From the NCBI GenBank assembly GCA_016208525.1, contig JACQYJ010000205.1, forward strand, positions 1 through 6,090: DNA of 6,090 bases. The letters run 5' to 3'. This stretch comes from Deltaproteobacteria bacterium. Its GTDB lineage: Bacteria > Desulfobacterota > JAENJC01. The translations under genes were made by a program, and so were the position numbers. The notes under the pieces are model-generated. The model saw only the letters and a program-made list of their open reading frames with translations. It did no database searches and was not told where the DNA came from. The stretch's first letter is position 1. The number at the start of each line of letters is the position of its first letter. Of the stretch, positions 1 through 5,533 are shown in pieces.

Positions 1-1
1 A

Positions 2-205
2 TTGAGTTCCCTTGTTGACGACAATCGATTCAACCCTTCGATTGATCCACTGTTTACCAGTAGTACGATATCACCGGTCTACTGGTCGTCCACTACTTAC
101 GCGGGCGATACAGCAATCGCGTGGGACGTGTACTTCCTCGACGGCGGCATGACTTACAATAATAAGACTGTCAACTGGTATGTCCTTTGCGTCCGTGGAC
201 AGTGA
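2..205 (+). CDS. DUF1566 (Lcl C-terminal) domain protein, 3' end only
   Basis: This is the last 67 codons of a longer gene whose start lies left of the window. The TTG at position 2 is an internal leucine codon in family context and not a likely start. The pattern LVDDNRFNPSID, then YWSST, then AWDV.F.DG, ending in VLCVRGQ, is the typical end of the DUF1566/Lcl domain, where the C-terminal C-V-R-G is nearly invariant. These proteins are usually exported and carry the domain at the end of a longer surface or periplasmic protein. Their biochemical role is poorly defined. The stop TGA is at 203-205. A G-rich stretch and hairpin repeats follow directly, and no canonical T-tract terminator was seen. 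The family call is firm. Localisation is inferred from the family only. Confidence 0.85.
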   Translation: MSSLVDDNRFNPSIDPLFTSSTISPVYWSSTTYAGDTAIAWDVYFLDGGMTYNNKTVNWYVLCVRGQ

Positions 206-255
206 ATTGGTGATTTGGGTATTGGGTTATTTGGGGGTTTGAGGGTTGAGGGATT

Positions 256-291
256 GGGGACATCCGGCTTTGCAAAGCCAGGGACAGTCCC
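256..291. repeat. REP-like palindromic cluster with GGGACA words
   Basis: GGGGACA (256-262) is followed by the perfect palindrome GGCTTTGCAAAGCC (266-279) and then by the palindrome GGGACAGTCCC (281-291). The GGGACAG word also occurs in the hairpin upstream of the Y1 transposase gene at 5158-5180, which suggests, without proving, a REP-type repeat related to that transposase. No coding potential is supported here. Confidence 0.5.
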
Positions 292-297
292 GAACTC

Positions 298-341
298 CCC
301 CCGCCCCCTCTTTAGTAAAGAGGGGGAGCCGAAGGCGGGGG
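298..341. repeat. GC-rich imperfect hairpin
   Basis: Inner arms CCCCCTCTTTA (304-314) and TAAAGAGGGGG (316-326) are perfectly complementary across a single base. Outer arms CCCCCGC (298-304) and GCGGGGG (335-341) pair again, so the whole forms a cruciform-like dispersed element. It separates the DUF1566 gene from the promoter at 351. It has no U-tract, so it is more likely a repeat than a terminator. Confidence 0.6.
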
Positions 342-350
342 CGTTATCTA

Positions 351-379
351 TTGACAATATTCCACAGATGAAGTATCTT
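351..379 (+). promoter_or_regulatory. Sigma70-type promoter for the small membrane-protein pair
   Basis: A perfect -35 hexamer TTGACA (351-356) is followed after exactly 17 bases by TATCTT (374-379) as the -10. A start point about seven bases downstream would fall at 386-387, on the GTG start codon itself, so the first message would have almost no leader. This is inferred from sequence only. Confidence 0.55.
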
Positions 380-386
380 TAAAACC

Positions 387-581
387 GTGAGGCATGAAGA
401 TCGGCGTAAAGAACTTGGCAAGATGCTGATGGATGTAGCGAAGTATCTTGCGACAGTCGGGTTGATTGGGAGTGTGCTCACAAACAGTCTTAATATCTAT
501 GGCGGAATAACGATAACGGTCATTATCATAGCGTTGGTCTTGATAGCGTTCTATACAATTCCACCCAAGAAGGAGGGGTAA
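387..581 (+). CDS. Small two-helix membrane protein, hypothetical
   Basis: The 64-residue product has a charged N-terminus (RHEDRRKELGK), a first hydrophobic segment at about residues 19-33, a second very hydrophobic segment at about 38-55 (GGITITVIIIALVLIAFY), and a short basic tail ending PPKKEG. This suggests a small integral membrane protein with two helices. The start is GTG at 387. There is no Shine-Dalgarno sequence before it, and the nearby ATG at 394 is out of frame. An in-frame ATG lies at codon 13, but it would remove the charged head. It resembles small DUF6722-like proteins in general layout, but I am not sure of that assignment. It is followed after one base by a second tiny gene whose ribosome site lies inside its last codons. 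No function can be given. Confidence 0.65.
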   Translation: MRHEDRRKELGKMLMDVAKYLATVGLIGSVLTNSLNIYGGITITVIIIALVLIAFYTIPPKKEG

Positions 582-582
582 A

Positions 583-681
583 ATGTCGGCTGGCGGATAT
601 GTAATACTTGCAGGCTTATTAATCGTTGCTATCTGGGCTTTTGTTATCTCTTATAGAGAAGATCATCCAAAAAGAATATAG
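583..681 (+). CDS. 32-residue single-pass membrane peptide, hypothetical
   Basis: ATG at 583 opens a 32-codon frame ending in TAG at 679-681. The product starts MSAGGYVILAGLLIVAIWAF, giving one transmembrane segment at about residues 5-24, and ends in a charged tail with SYREDHPKRI. A strong ribosome site, AAGGAGG (570-576), lies seven bases before the ATG and within the end of the upstream gene. The gap between the two genes is one base, so translation is probably coupled. The strong ribosome site, tight spacing and clean amphipathic design argue that this is a real gene despite its size. The partner is probably the preceding two-helix protein in the same membrane, which is inference. The function is unknown. 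Confidence 0.65.
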   Translation: MSAGGYVILAGLLIVAIWAFVISYREDHPKRI

Positions 682-697
682 CCTGAGCATTTATCAT

Positions 698-765
698 AGG
701 TAAGCCCGTAAGATACGATGGTACTGCATGGGAGACTGTGTGGGAGAGCAGGACGCCGCCGGGAT
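698..765 (+). rRNA. 5S rRNA 3'-half remnant (5' half missing)
   Basis: From AGGTAAGCCCG through CGATGGTACTGC, GGGAGACTGTGTGGGAGAG and GGACGCCGCCGGGA, the sequence follows the conserved 3' part of bacterial 5S rRNA (loop B region, helices IV-V and the 3' strand of helix I). The complementary 5' strand (a CCCGGCGG-like start) and the central conserved CCCAUCCCGAACAC region are absent. The bases before 698 are the end of the small membrane-peptide gene and a short spacer. About 66 of the usual 115-120 bases remain, so the RNA cannot fold into a normal 5S molecule. The retained terminator follows. It is probably a breakpoint or decayed copy of an rRNA operon end. The identity is well supported. 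How it arose is inference. Confidence 0.8.
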
Positions 766-772
766 TAAATTT

Positions 773-806
773 AAAAGCCTCATCCAGAAATGGATGGGGC
801 TTTTTT
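773..806 (+). terminator. Rho-independent terminator of the former rRNA operon
   Basis: The stem AAAAGCCTCATCCA (773-786) pairs with TGGATGGGGCTTTT (791-804), with one T-G wobble, across the loop GAAA (787-790). It ends in a run of six T. It lies seven bases after the 5S remnant and now would also end transcription of the two small membrane-protein genes. Confidence 0.9.
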
Positions 807-822
807 AATTTTCACTTAAAAA

Positions 823-1031
823 CTGCAAACCACAGAGGACACAGAGATAAATTTTGAGTGTAAGAACCTTTTAAAACCCTTTACTTCTCTGTGTTCTCAT
901 GAATTTGATTTTAAAGGAGGTAGAGACGCAAAATCTTGCGTCTCTACAAGTGTAAGGAGAAAAGATTTAAAACAAGGTTTTTCTTTTGGCATTAAAGGGT
1001 TTCCTCCGTGTGCTCTGTGGTTCGATTGCAG
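823..1031. repeat. Nested inverted-repeat element (non-coding)
   Basis: The outer arms read CTGCAA..ACCACAGAGGACACAGAG (823-846) and the imperfect reverse complement ending CTCTGTGGTTCGATTGCAG (1004-1031). Inside, AAACCCTTTA (874-883) pairs with TAAAGGGTTT (993-1002), and ACACAGAG (839-846) can also pair with CTCTGTGT (887-894). The core is the hairpin at 920-947. No open frame of note is present. The shape is like a miniature inverted-repeat or REP-type element, and the CACAGAGGACACAGAG word is a common dispersed sequence in environmental genomes. Confidence 0.65.
920..947. repeat. Perfect 12-bp hairpin (GTAGAGACGCAA)
   Basis: GTAGAGACGCAA (920-931) and TTGCGTCTCTAC (936-947) are exact reverse complements around AATC. 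This GAGACGC hairpin is a familiar dispersed repeat in many bacteria. It sits at the centre of the larger inverted-repeat element and has no T-tract. Confidence 0.75.
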
Positions 1032-1160
1032 GATTTAGGTAATAAAGAATCATGGGTACTTATTACTTAATGTGGTTATGCAGATGACTCCCGTATACAC
1101 CACATATAGAGGCATTTATAAATAATAGCGCCAAGCTCCTTTGAAGTTTTTAACTTTAAG
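1032..1160. other. Intergenic stretch without a recognised gene
   Basis: Only weak symmetry is visible here: TGTGGT near 1069 faces ACCACA near 1099, and AAGTTTTTAACTT lies near 1145-1157. I see no RNA gene, no coding frame and no clear promoter. A search for the conserved SRP RNA core (GGUCCGGAAGGAAGCAGC) on both strands by eye was negative, although that gene often follows tadA in this neighbourhood. Confidence 0.5.
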
Positions 1161-1226
1161 AGTGGTCGGCAGTCAGTGGTCAGTTTGGAAGCGCTGCAAA
1201 AGGCTTTTGACTGACCACTGACCACT
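1161..1226. repeat. Inverted repeat built of GTCAGTGG units
   Basis: GTCAGTGGTCAGT (1172-1184) and ACTGACCACTGAC (1210-1222) are exact reverse complements, with further partial pairing through AGTGGTC (1161-1167) and ACCACT (1221-1226). It lies downstream of tRNA-Ser(CGA) on the minus strand and could end or protect that transcript, but no U-run follows the stem. It is probably a dispersed hairpin repeat. Confidence 0.65.
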
Positions 1227-1235
1227 ATATTTTCA

Positions 1236-1326
1236 TGGCGGAGAGAGGGGGATTCGAACCCCCGGTAGAGTTGCCTCTACAGTTGATTTCGAGTCAACCG
1301 CCTTCAACCAGCTCAGCCATCTCTCC
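1236..1326 (-). tRNA. tRNA-Ser(CGA)
   Basis: On the minus strand, the acceptor GGAGAGA (1320-1326) pairs with TCTCTCC, followed by G73 and an encoded CCA (1236-1238). The anticodon loop is CTCGAAA, so the anticodon is CGA and it reads UCG. The long variable arm (GTAGAGGCAACTCTAC) is the class II mark of serine tRNA. The T arm is GGGGGTTCGAATCCCCC. It is the last gene of the minus-strand series. About 34 bases at its 3' end, with the flank, are identical to tRNA-Ser(GGA), which points to duplication. Confidence 0.96.
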
Positions 1327-1504
1327 GGGGTTTGCGTAGCAAACACCTATGGCTTATAGCTTATGGCTAATGGCCCAAGTTTGCTTCGCAAACACTTATA
1401 GCGCATGGCCGATTGCCTACGGCCGTATGTACAGATATATTATTTCCTCATAGCTATCAGCTATAAGCTATTGGCTATCAGTGATTTTTGCGGAGCAAAA
1501 ATCA
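1327..1504. repeat. tRNA-Ser-linked compound repeat, copy 1
   Basis: This copy fills the gap between tRNA-Ser(CGA) and tRNA-Ser(GGA). It holds hairpins GTTTGC-GTA-GCAAAC (1330-1344) and GTTTGC-TTC-GCAAAC (1379-1393), then TATGGC/TATAGC words and a GGCC segment. An A/T-rich core follows near 1425-1455, then CTATCAGCTATAAGC words. A terminal 9-bp hairpin GATTTTTGC-GGA-GCAAAAATC (1483-1503) abuts the CCA end of the next tRNA. No gene is present. Confidence 0.75.
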
Positions 1505-1594
<90 letters not shown>

Positions 1595-1728
1595 GTGGTT
1601 CGCTATGCGAACACTTATAGCCCATAGCTTATTGCTAATGGCCAAATGTAATAAGTCTTATACCTTACAGCCATAAGCTATGAGCCATCGGCTATAGGTG
1701 GTTTTTTCCGCAATTTGCGGAAAAAATC
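1595..1728. repeat. tRNA-Ser-linked compound repeat, copy 2 (runs into the tadA 3' end)
   Basis: The first hairpin is GTTCGC-TAT-GCGAAC (1598-1612), followed by ACACTTATAGC, TAATGGCC (1635-1642), an A/T-rich core and the words CCATAAGCTATGAGCC. The far hairpin has arms TTTTTTCCGCAA (1702-1713) and TTGCGGAAAAAA (1715-1726) and lies inside tadA codons for RKLRKK. The tadA stop (1678-1680) and its last five or so codons are therefore repeat sequence. Confidence 0.7.
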
Positions 1729-2154
1729 TTTCAAAAGGGCCTGGGCCTCTTCATCCATTACCCCAGGCCTTACCTCTACTCTATGGTTCAACCTTTTATC
1801 GTTGGATATATCGTATAGGGAACCGACTGCTCCGCCCTTTGGATCGCAACAGCCGAATACAAGCCTCGCGACCCTTGCCAGGATAATGGCGCCGATACAC
1901 ATGACACATGGTTCCACTGTGACATAAAGAGTGGAGTTAGCGAGACGCCACGACTTCAGTTTCTTTGCAGCCTTTCCGATGGCAATCATCTCGGCGTGGG
2001 CCGTGGGGTCGTTATTTAATTCCCGGAGGTTGTGCCCCCTGGCTACAACCCTTCCATCAACTACAATAACAGCCCCTATTGGGACCTCACCCTTCTCACT
2101 GGCTCTTTCTGCCTCAGAAAGGGCAATTTTCATGAATTTGAGGTCTTTCTCCAT
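1678..2154 (-). CDS. tadA: tRNA-specific adenosine deaminase TadA
   Basis: This 158-residue zinc deaminase converts A34 to inosine in the anticodon of tRNA-Arg(ACG), letting one tRNA read CGU, CGC and CGA. The active site is plain: zinc ligand H53 and catalytic E55 in TAHAE, and zinc ligands C83 and C86 in PCVMC. The EVPIGAV (23-29), WRLANSTLYVT (69-79) and DPKGGAVGSLYD segments and the C-terminal FFR.LRKK helix are family signatures. The length matches bacterial TadA. ATG at 2152-2154 gives the usual N-terminus. No ribosome site precedes it, and a strong GC hairpin (2165-2183) sits just upstream. The tRNA-Arg(ACG) gene, its substrate, lies 39 bases upstream on the same strand. The last residues (IADGS) are encoded by a dispersed repeat and are not part of the conserved domain. 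Confidence 0.97.
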   Translation of the reverse strand: MEKDLKFMKIALSEAERASEKGEVPIGAVIVVDGRVVARGHNLRELNNDPTAHAEMIAIGKAAKKLKSWRLANSTLYVTVEPCVMCIGAIILARVARLVFGCCDPKGGAVGSLYDISNDKRLNHRVEVRPGVMDEEAQALLKDFFRKLRKKPPIADGS

Positions 2155-2164
2155 TTTACGGTAC

Positions 2165-2183
2165 GGGCGGGGTCGCCCCGCCC
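2165..2183. repeat. GC-only hairpin between tRNA-Arg and tadA
   Basis: GGGCGGGG (2165-2172) and CCCCGCCC (2176-2183) form a perfect 8-bp stem around TCG. It lies 11 bases upstream of the tadA start codon and occupies the place where a ribosome site would be expected. It resembles a widespread dispersed repeat and might affect processing of the tRNA-Arg/tadA transcript, which is inference. Confidence 0.7.
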
Positions 2184-2193
2184 CTACAACTTT

Positions 2194-2270
2194 TGGCGCG
2201 CCCAGAGGGAGTCGAACCCCCGGCCTACAGATTCGTAGTCTGTTGCTCTATCCAGCTGAGCTATGGGCGC
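2194..2270 (-). tRNA. tRNA-Arg(ACG)
   Basis: On the minus strand, GCGCCCA (2264-2270) pairs with TGGGCGC, followed by G73 and encoded CCA (2194-2196). The D arm has AGCTCAGCTGGATAGAGC. The anticodon stem-loop is ACAGA-CTACGAA-TCTGT, so the anticodon is ACG. The T arm is GGGGGTTCGACTCCCTC. In bacteria this is the classical tRNA whose A34 is deaminated to inosine by TadA, and tadA is the next gene downstream. No tRNA-Ser-type compound repeat flanks it, unlike the four serine tRNAs. Confidence 0.97.
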
Positions 2271-2287
2271 ATAAAACAGCAAAGAGC

Positions 2288-2330
2288 AAGGAGCGTCCAG
2301 GATAAACTTATCTTTAACTCCCCGCTCCTT
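2288..2330. repeat. Inverted repeat after the lipoprotein gene
   Basis: AAGGAGCG (2288-2295) and CGCTCCTT (2323-2330) are exact complements, and GATAA-AC-TTATC (2301-2312) forms a smaller inner hairpin. It lies between the lipoprotein stop and tRNA-Arg. It may terminate or separate the two transcripts, but a clear U-run is missing. Confidence 0.5.
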
Positions 2331-2352
2331 ACTCCTCACTTCTCGCCTGTTT

Positions 2353-2853
2353 TCAAATTTTGATGCTGGGTTTGTAGCCAACCAGCGTCAGGCTGTAATC
2401 CGGGTGCTCAAATGGATGTGCAGTTGGATAACGGCTAAAGAGCCATCCTTTGAAGACCTCTTTTCCATCCTCAGTCACGACTATGTAAGCCGCAGGGTTC
2501 TTTGGTTCATTGGAGGCTGAGGTTATATTAACCCCCTCCATCATGAACTCAGGTAAAAATGCCTCTAACTTCACTTTCATCTTTGTATCTGAAATAGCAG
2601 CCTCTCCACCTATTGGCACTGTAATGGCACTCTTCTGGTTGGTCTGCTTATTCGTGACCTCTATCGTTACATCCTTCCACTTTCCCTTCACTGCATCCGG
2701 CACCATCACCACAATCTCTTCCTTCTTGAACGTAATATGGGCATTCGCAGCCGGCATTGATGGAGCAGGCGCCTCCTCTTTCTTCTTGCAGCCAATCCCC
2801 AACAGCAATGGAGCCGCAACAGCGATAACTACTAAATACTTGATTCCCTTCAT
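2353..2853 (-). CDS. DUF2155 domain lipoprotein
   Basis: The 166-residue product has a signal peptide (KGIKYLVVIAVAAPLLLGIG) ending at C22 in LGIGC, a slightly unusual lipobox with G rather than A or S at -3. A basic KKK stretch and a Pro/Ala-rich linker (about 27-37) follow. The C-terminal half has the DUF2155 pattern: a basic threshold segment, AAYIVVTEDGKEVFKGWLF, then P..H.FEHP.Y.L.L. The GW(L/M)F and H..EHP words are the best family marks. It is probably anchored to the outer or inner membrane facing the periplasm. The role of the family is not established. ATG at 2851-2853 has a good ribosome site (AAAGGAG, 9 bases upstream). It sits between tRNA genes on the same strand and has no visible functional link to them. 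Confidence 0.85.
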   Translation of the reverse strand: MKGIKYLVVIAVAAPLLLGIGCKKKEEAPAPSMPAANAHITFKKEEIVVMVPDAVKGKWKDVTIEVTNKQTNQKSAITVPIGGEAAISDTKMKVKLEAFLPEFMMEGVNITSASNEPKNPAAYIVVTEDGKEVFKGWLFSRYPTAHPFEHPDYSLTLVGYKPSIKI

Positions 2854-2947
2854 TAGTGAGTTCTCCTTTTTGTTTTATAGAGCTAAATGAACGACAGCCT
2901 TAAATATAGTATGTCAGATAAAACAATCACTATTCACTCGTTTTCCA

Positions 2948-3043
<96 letters not shown>

Positions 3044-3093
3044 AAGGTGAGCTTCGCTCACACCAATGACTTATAGCTTATGGCTATTGGCCA
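3044..3093. repeat. tRNA-Ser-linked compound repeat, copy 3, left part
   Basis: Hairpin GTGAGC-TTC-GCTCAC (3047-3061) is followed by ACACCAATGACTTATAGC and TATGGCTATTGGCCA. The palindrome ATTGGCCAAT spans 3086-3095. Compared with copy 4, the sequence departs from the repeat at the TGGCCA (3088-3093), and the repeat resumes at the TGGCCA of 3451-3456. Confidence 0.65.
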
Positions 3094-3433
3094 ATGATGA
3101 ACGAAATGCACTCAATTGCTTTACTAACTTCTCTGCCCTATTCTCTATATCCAAACTCAAATCAAAGCCAACCATGCCATAAGACTCTGCTAAATCAAAA
3201 CCAGCAACTGTCTCATAAACAGACCTAATCGATATACCTAAAAACCGCGCAAACTCTACATCTGAATTATCAGCTGAACCTTCTGCTATATTCAAAACAA
3301 TTGAGTTCAAGGCTCGTTGTATTTGATCGGCAAGATTTTTATCAGTTACCTCTGCTCGAACCTGCTCTCTACAAAACTTACAGAACTCTTTTGAATCAAC
3401 ATAGACCCTAAAGCCCTTAAACCTAAAAGACAT
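3071..3433 (-). CDS. Four helix bundle (S23/IVS-type) protein
   Basis: The 120-residue product matches the four helix bundle family first known as 23S rRNA intervening-sequence proteins. It has an F..FRVY..S head, then Q..RALNSIVLNIAEGSA (38-53), EFARFLGISIRSVYE (60-74) and a further helix (F79-LAESYGM). These small, all-helical, basic-surfaced proteins are thought to bind nucleic acid, and relatives (Avd) serve diversity-generating retroelements. No reverse transcriptase is present here. The start ATG (3431-3433) has AAGG about 11 bases upstream. The gene appears inserted in a compound repeat: TGGCCA flanks it (3088-3093 and 3451-3456), and the last residues (ANSHKL) plus the stop are read from repeat sequence. 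Its base composition is A/T-richer than serS. The family is firm; mobility is inference. Confidence 0.85.
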   Translation of the reverse strand: MSFRFKGFRVYVDSKEFCKFCREQVRAEVTDKNLADQIQRALNSIVLNIAEGSADNSDVEFARFLGISIRSVYETVAGFDLAESYGMVGFDLSLDIENRAEKLVKQLSAFRSSLANSHKL

Positions 3434-3450
3434 AAATTATCTTACCTTAA

Positions 3451-3534
3451 TGGCCATAGGTAAATAAATATTTTATTCCTTATAGCTATGAGCTATAAGC
3501 CATTCGCCATAAGTGCTTTTGCGGAGCAAAAGCT
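3451..3534. repeat. tRNA-Ser-linked compound repeat, copy 3, right part
   Basis: Starting with TGGCCA, it carries the A/T core at 3465-3486, whose 22 bases are identical to 3676-3697 in copy 4. CTATGAGCTATAAGCC words follow, ending in the hairpin GCTTTTGC-GGA-GCAAAAGC (3515-3533) just before the CCA end of tRNA-Ser(UGA). The GGA loop is the same as in copy 1 (1492-1494), although the arms differ. Confidence 0.7.
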
Positions 3535-3620
3535 TGGCGGAGGGAGTAGGATTCGAACCCACGGAACTTTCGTTCAACGGTTTTCAAGACCGCCGCCTTC
3601 AACCACTCGGCCATCCCTCC
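3535..3620 (-). tRNA. tRNA-Ser(UGA)
   Basis: On the minus strand, GGAGGGA (3614-3620) pairs with TCCCTCC, followed by G73 and encoded CCA (3535-3537). The anticodon stem-loop GCGGT-CTTGAAA-ACCGT gives anticodon UGA, reading UCA and, by wobble, UCG. The extra arm (GAACGAAAGTTC) is class II. The T stem has one G-U pair (GTGGG with CCTAC). It is the first tRNA downstream of serS, about 118 bases after its stop, the position a tRNA-Ser gene often takes beside serS in other bacteria. Confidence 0.96.
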
Positions 3621-3725
3621 GGGGTTTGCGTAGCAAACACCAATAGCTAATGGCTTAGAGCCAATGGCCATGCGATAAATATTTTATTCCTTATAGCCAA
3701 CAGTTATCAGCCATCAGCCACCGGT
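3621..3725. repeat. tRNA-Ser-linked compound repeat, copy 4 (intact)
   Basis: Hairpin GTTTGC-GTA-GCAAAC (3624-3638) is identical to that of copy 1, including the adjoining tRNA end. ACACCAATAGCTAATGGC, TGGCCA (3665-3670), the A/T core (3676-3697) and CCAACAGTTATCAGCC words follow. It ends at the hairpin that overlaps the serS stop. It shows what the site looks like without the four-helix-bundle gene. Confidence 0.7.
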
Positions 3726-5054
<1,329 letters not shown>

Positions 5055-5070
5055 TTAATTTGAGCTTATA

Positions 5071-5100
5071 AATTTAGCATCATTAACATATCTCAGTCAA
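5071..5100 (-). promoter_or_regulatory. Promoter of serS
   Basis: On the minus strand, TTGACT (5095-5100) is a -35 one base off consensus, followed after 18 bases by TAAATT (5071-5076) as the -10. The predicted start near 5064 gives a leader of about 34 bases before the serS ATG. It may also feed the tRNA genes downstream. This is inferred from sequence only. Confidence 0.5.
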
Positions 5101-5157
5101 TGTTTTTTTGATGTCCCAAAAAGATTTACCCTTCAATTCGCCCATCCCTTAGCTCTT

Positions 5158-5180
5158 AAAATAGGGACAGCGACTATTTT
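5158..5180. repeat. REP-like hairpin upstream of the Y1 transposase gene
   Basis: AAAATAG (5158-5164) and CTATTTT (5174-5180) form a stem around GGACAGCGA. Stems with a GGGACAG word are typical flanks of REP-associated Y1 transposase genes, and this one lies 38 bases before the transposase start. It is probably a substrate or left end of that element. Confidence 0.6.
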
Positions 5181-5218
5181 TATTGACGTTCATAAAATAA
5201 AAATTTATCATTGTCACC

Positions 5219-5533
5219 ATGCCAAGAATATCACGGGTTGTGGCTGTCGGACATCCCCACCATATTACACAGAGAGGGAATTACCGGCAGCCTGTATTTG
5301 AGGATGAAGATGACTTTATCCAGTATTTGCACTGGTTGAAGGAATATTGCCTGAAGTATTCGTTGAATATCTGGGCATATTGTCTCATGAACAACCACGT
5401 CCATTTTCTGGCAGTGCCAATGAAAGATGATTCTCTCTCAAAGACCTTTAATACCCTTCACGTGAGGTATTCGCAATACTTCAACCAGAAGAGGAAAGCA
5501 CGAGGGCACTTATGGCAGGGGCGTTTCAGGTAA
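5219..5533 (+). pseudogene. REP-associated Y1 (HUH) transposase, C-terminally truncated
   Basis: The 104-residue product matches the N-terminal half of RAYT-type Y1 single-strand transposases, which cut and join REP-like hairpins. Visible motifs are PHHITQRGN (13-21), IWAYCLMNNHVHFLAVP (51-67) with the metal-binding H60-V-H62 pair, DSL (71-73), and RYSQYFN....GHLWQGRF (83-103). Family members usually continue for another 60-120 residues after GRF, including an R-Y-V..NPVRA-like helix. Here the frame stops at TAA (5531-5533), and no continuation is visible in the other frames. The break is followed at once by a GGGGACGGGTTCTC sequence, of a kind often found at the right flank of such elements, so an internal deletion is likely. 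No clear ribosome site precedes the ATG. It is probably inactive. Confidence 0.8.

Noticed and set aside
154..357. Minus-strand frame of 67 codons at the left end
   Set aside because: It runs through the DUF1566 end and GC-rich hairpins, is rich in Pro and Ser from the repeats, and has no ribosome site.
807..1235. SRP RNA (ffs) downstream of tadA
   Set aside because: The conserved GGUCCGGAAGGAAGCAGC core was not found on either strand.
1931..2305. Plus-strand frame of 124 codons opposite tadA and tRNA-Arg
   Set aside because: It is a shadow of tadA, whose active-site motifs are on the minus strand; the plus-strand frame has no family features.
2184..2381. Minus-strand frame of 65 codons over the tRNA-Arg gene
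   Set aside because: It translates the tRNA-Arg gene itself (PIAQLDRATDYESVGRGFDS is the well-known false protein from this tRNA type) and overlaps the lipoprotein end.
2510..2890. Plus-strand frame of 126 codons opposite the lipoprotein
   Set aside because: The minus-strand frame has a signal peptide, lipobox, ribosome site and DUF2155 motifs; the plus-strand frame is its shadow.
3071..3433. Diversity-generating retroelement, because the four-helix-bundle family includes Avd
   Set aside because: No reverse transcriptase, template repeat or variable repeat is visible; the motifs fit the general S23-type family.
3486..3671. Minus-strand frame of 61 codons over tRNA-Ser(UGA)
   Set aside because: It is made of tRNA and repeat sequence (GGMAEWLKAAVLKT is typical of translated tRNA-Ser) and has no ribosome site.
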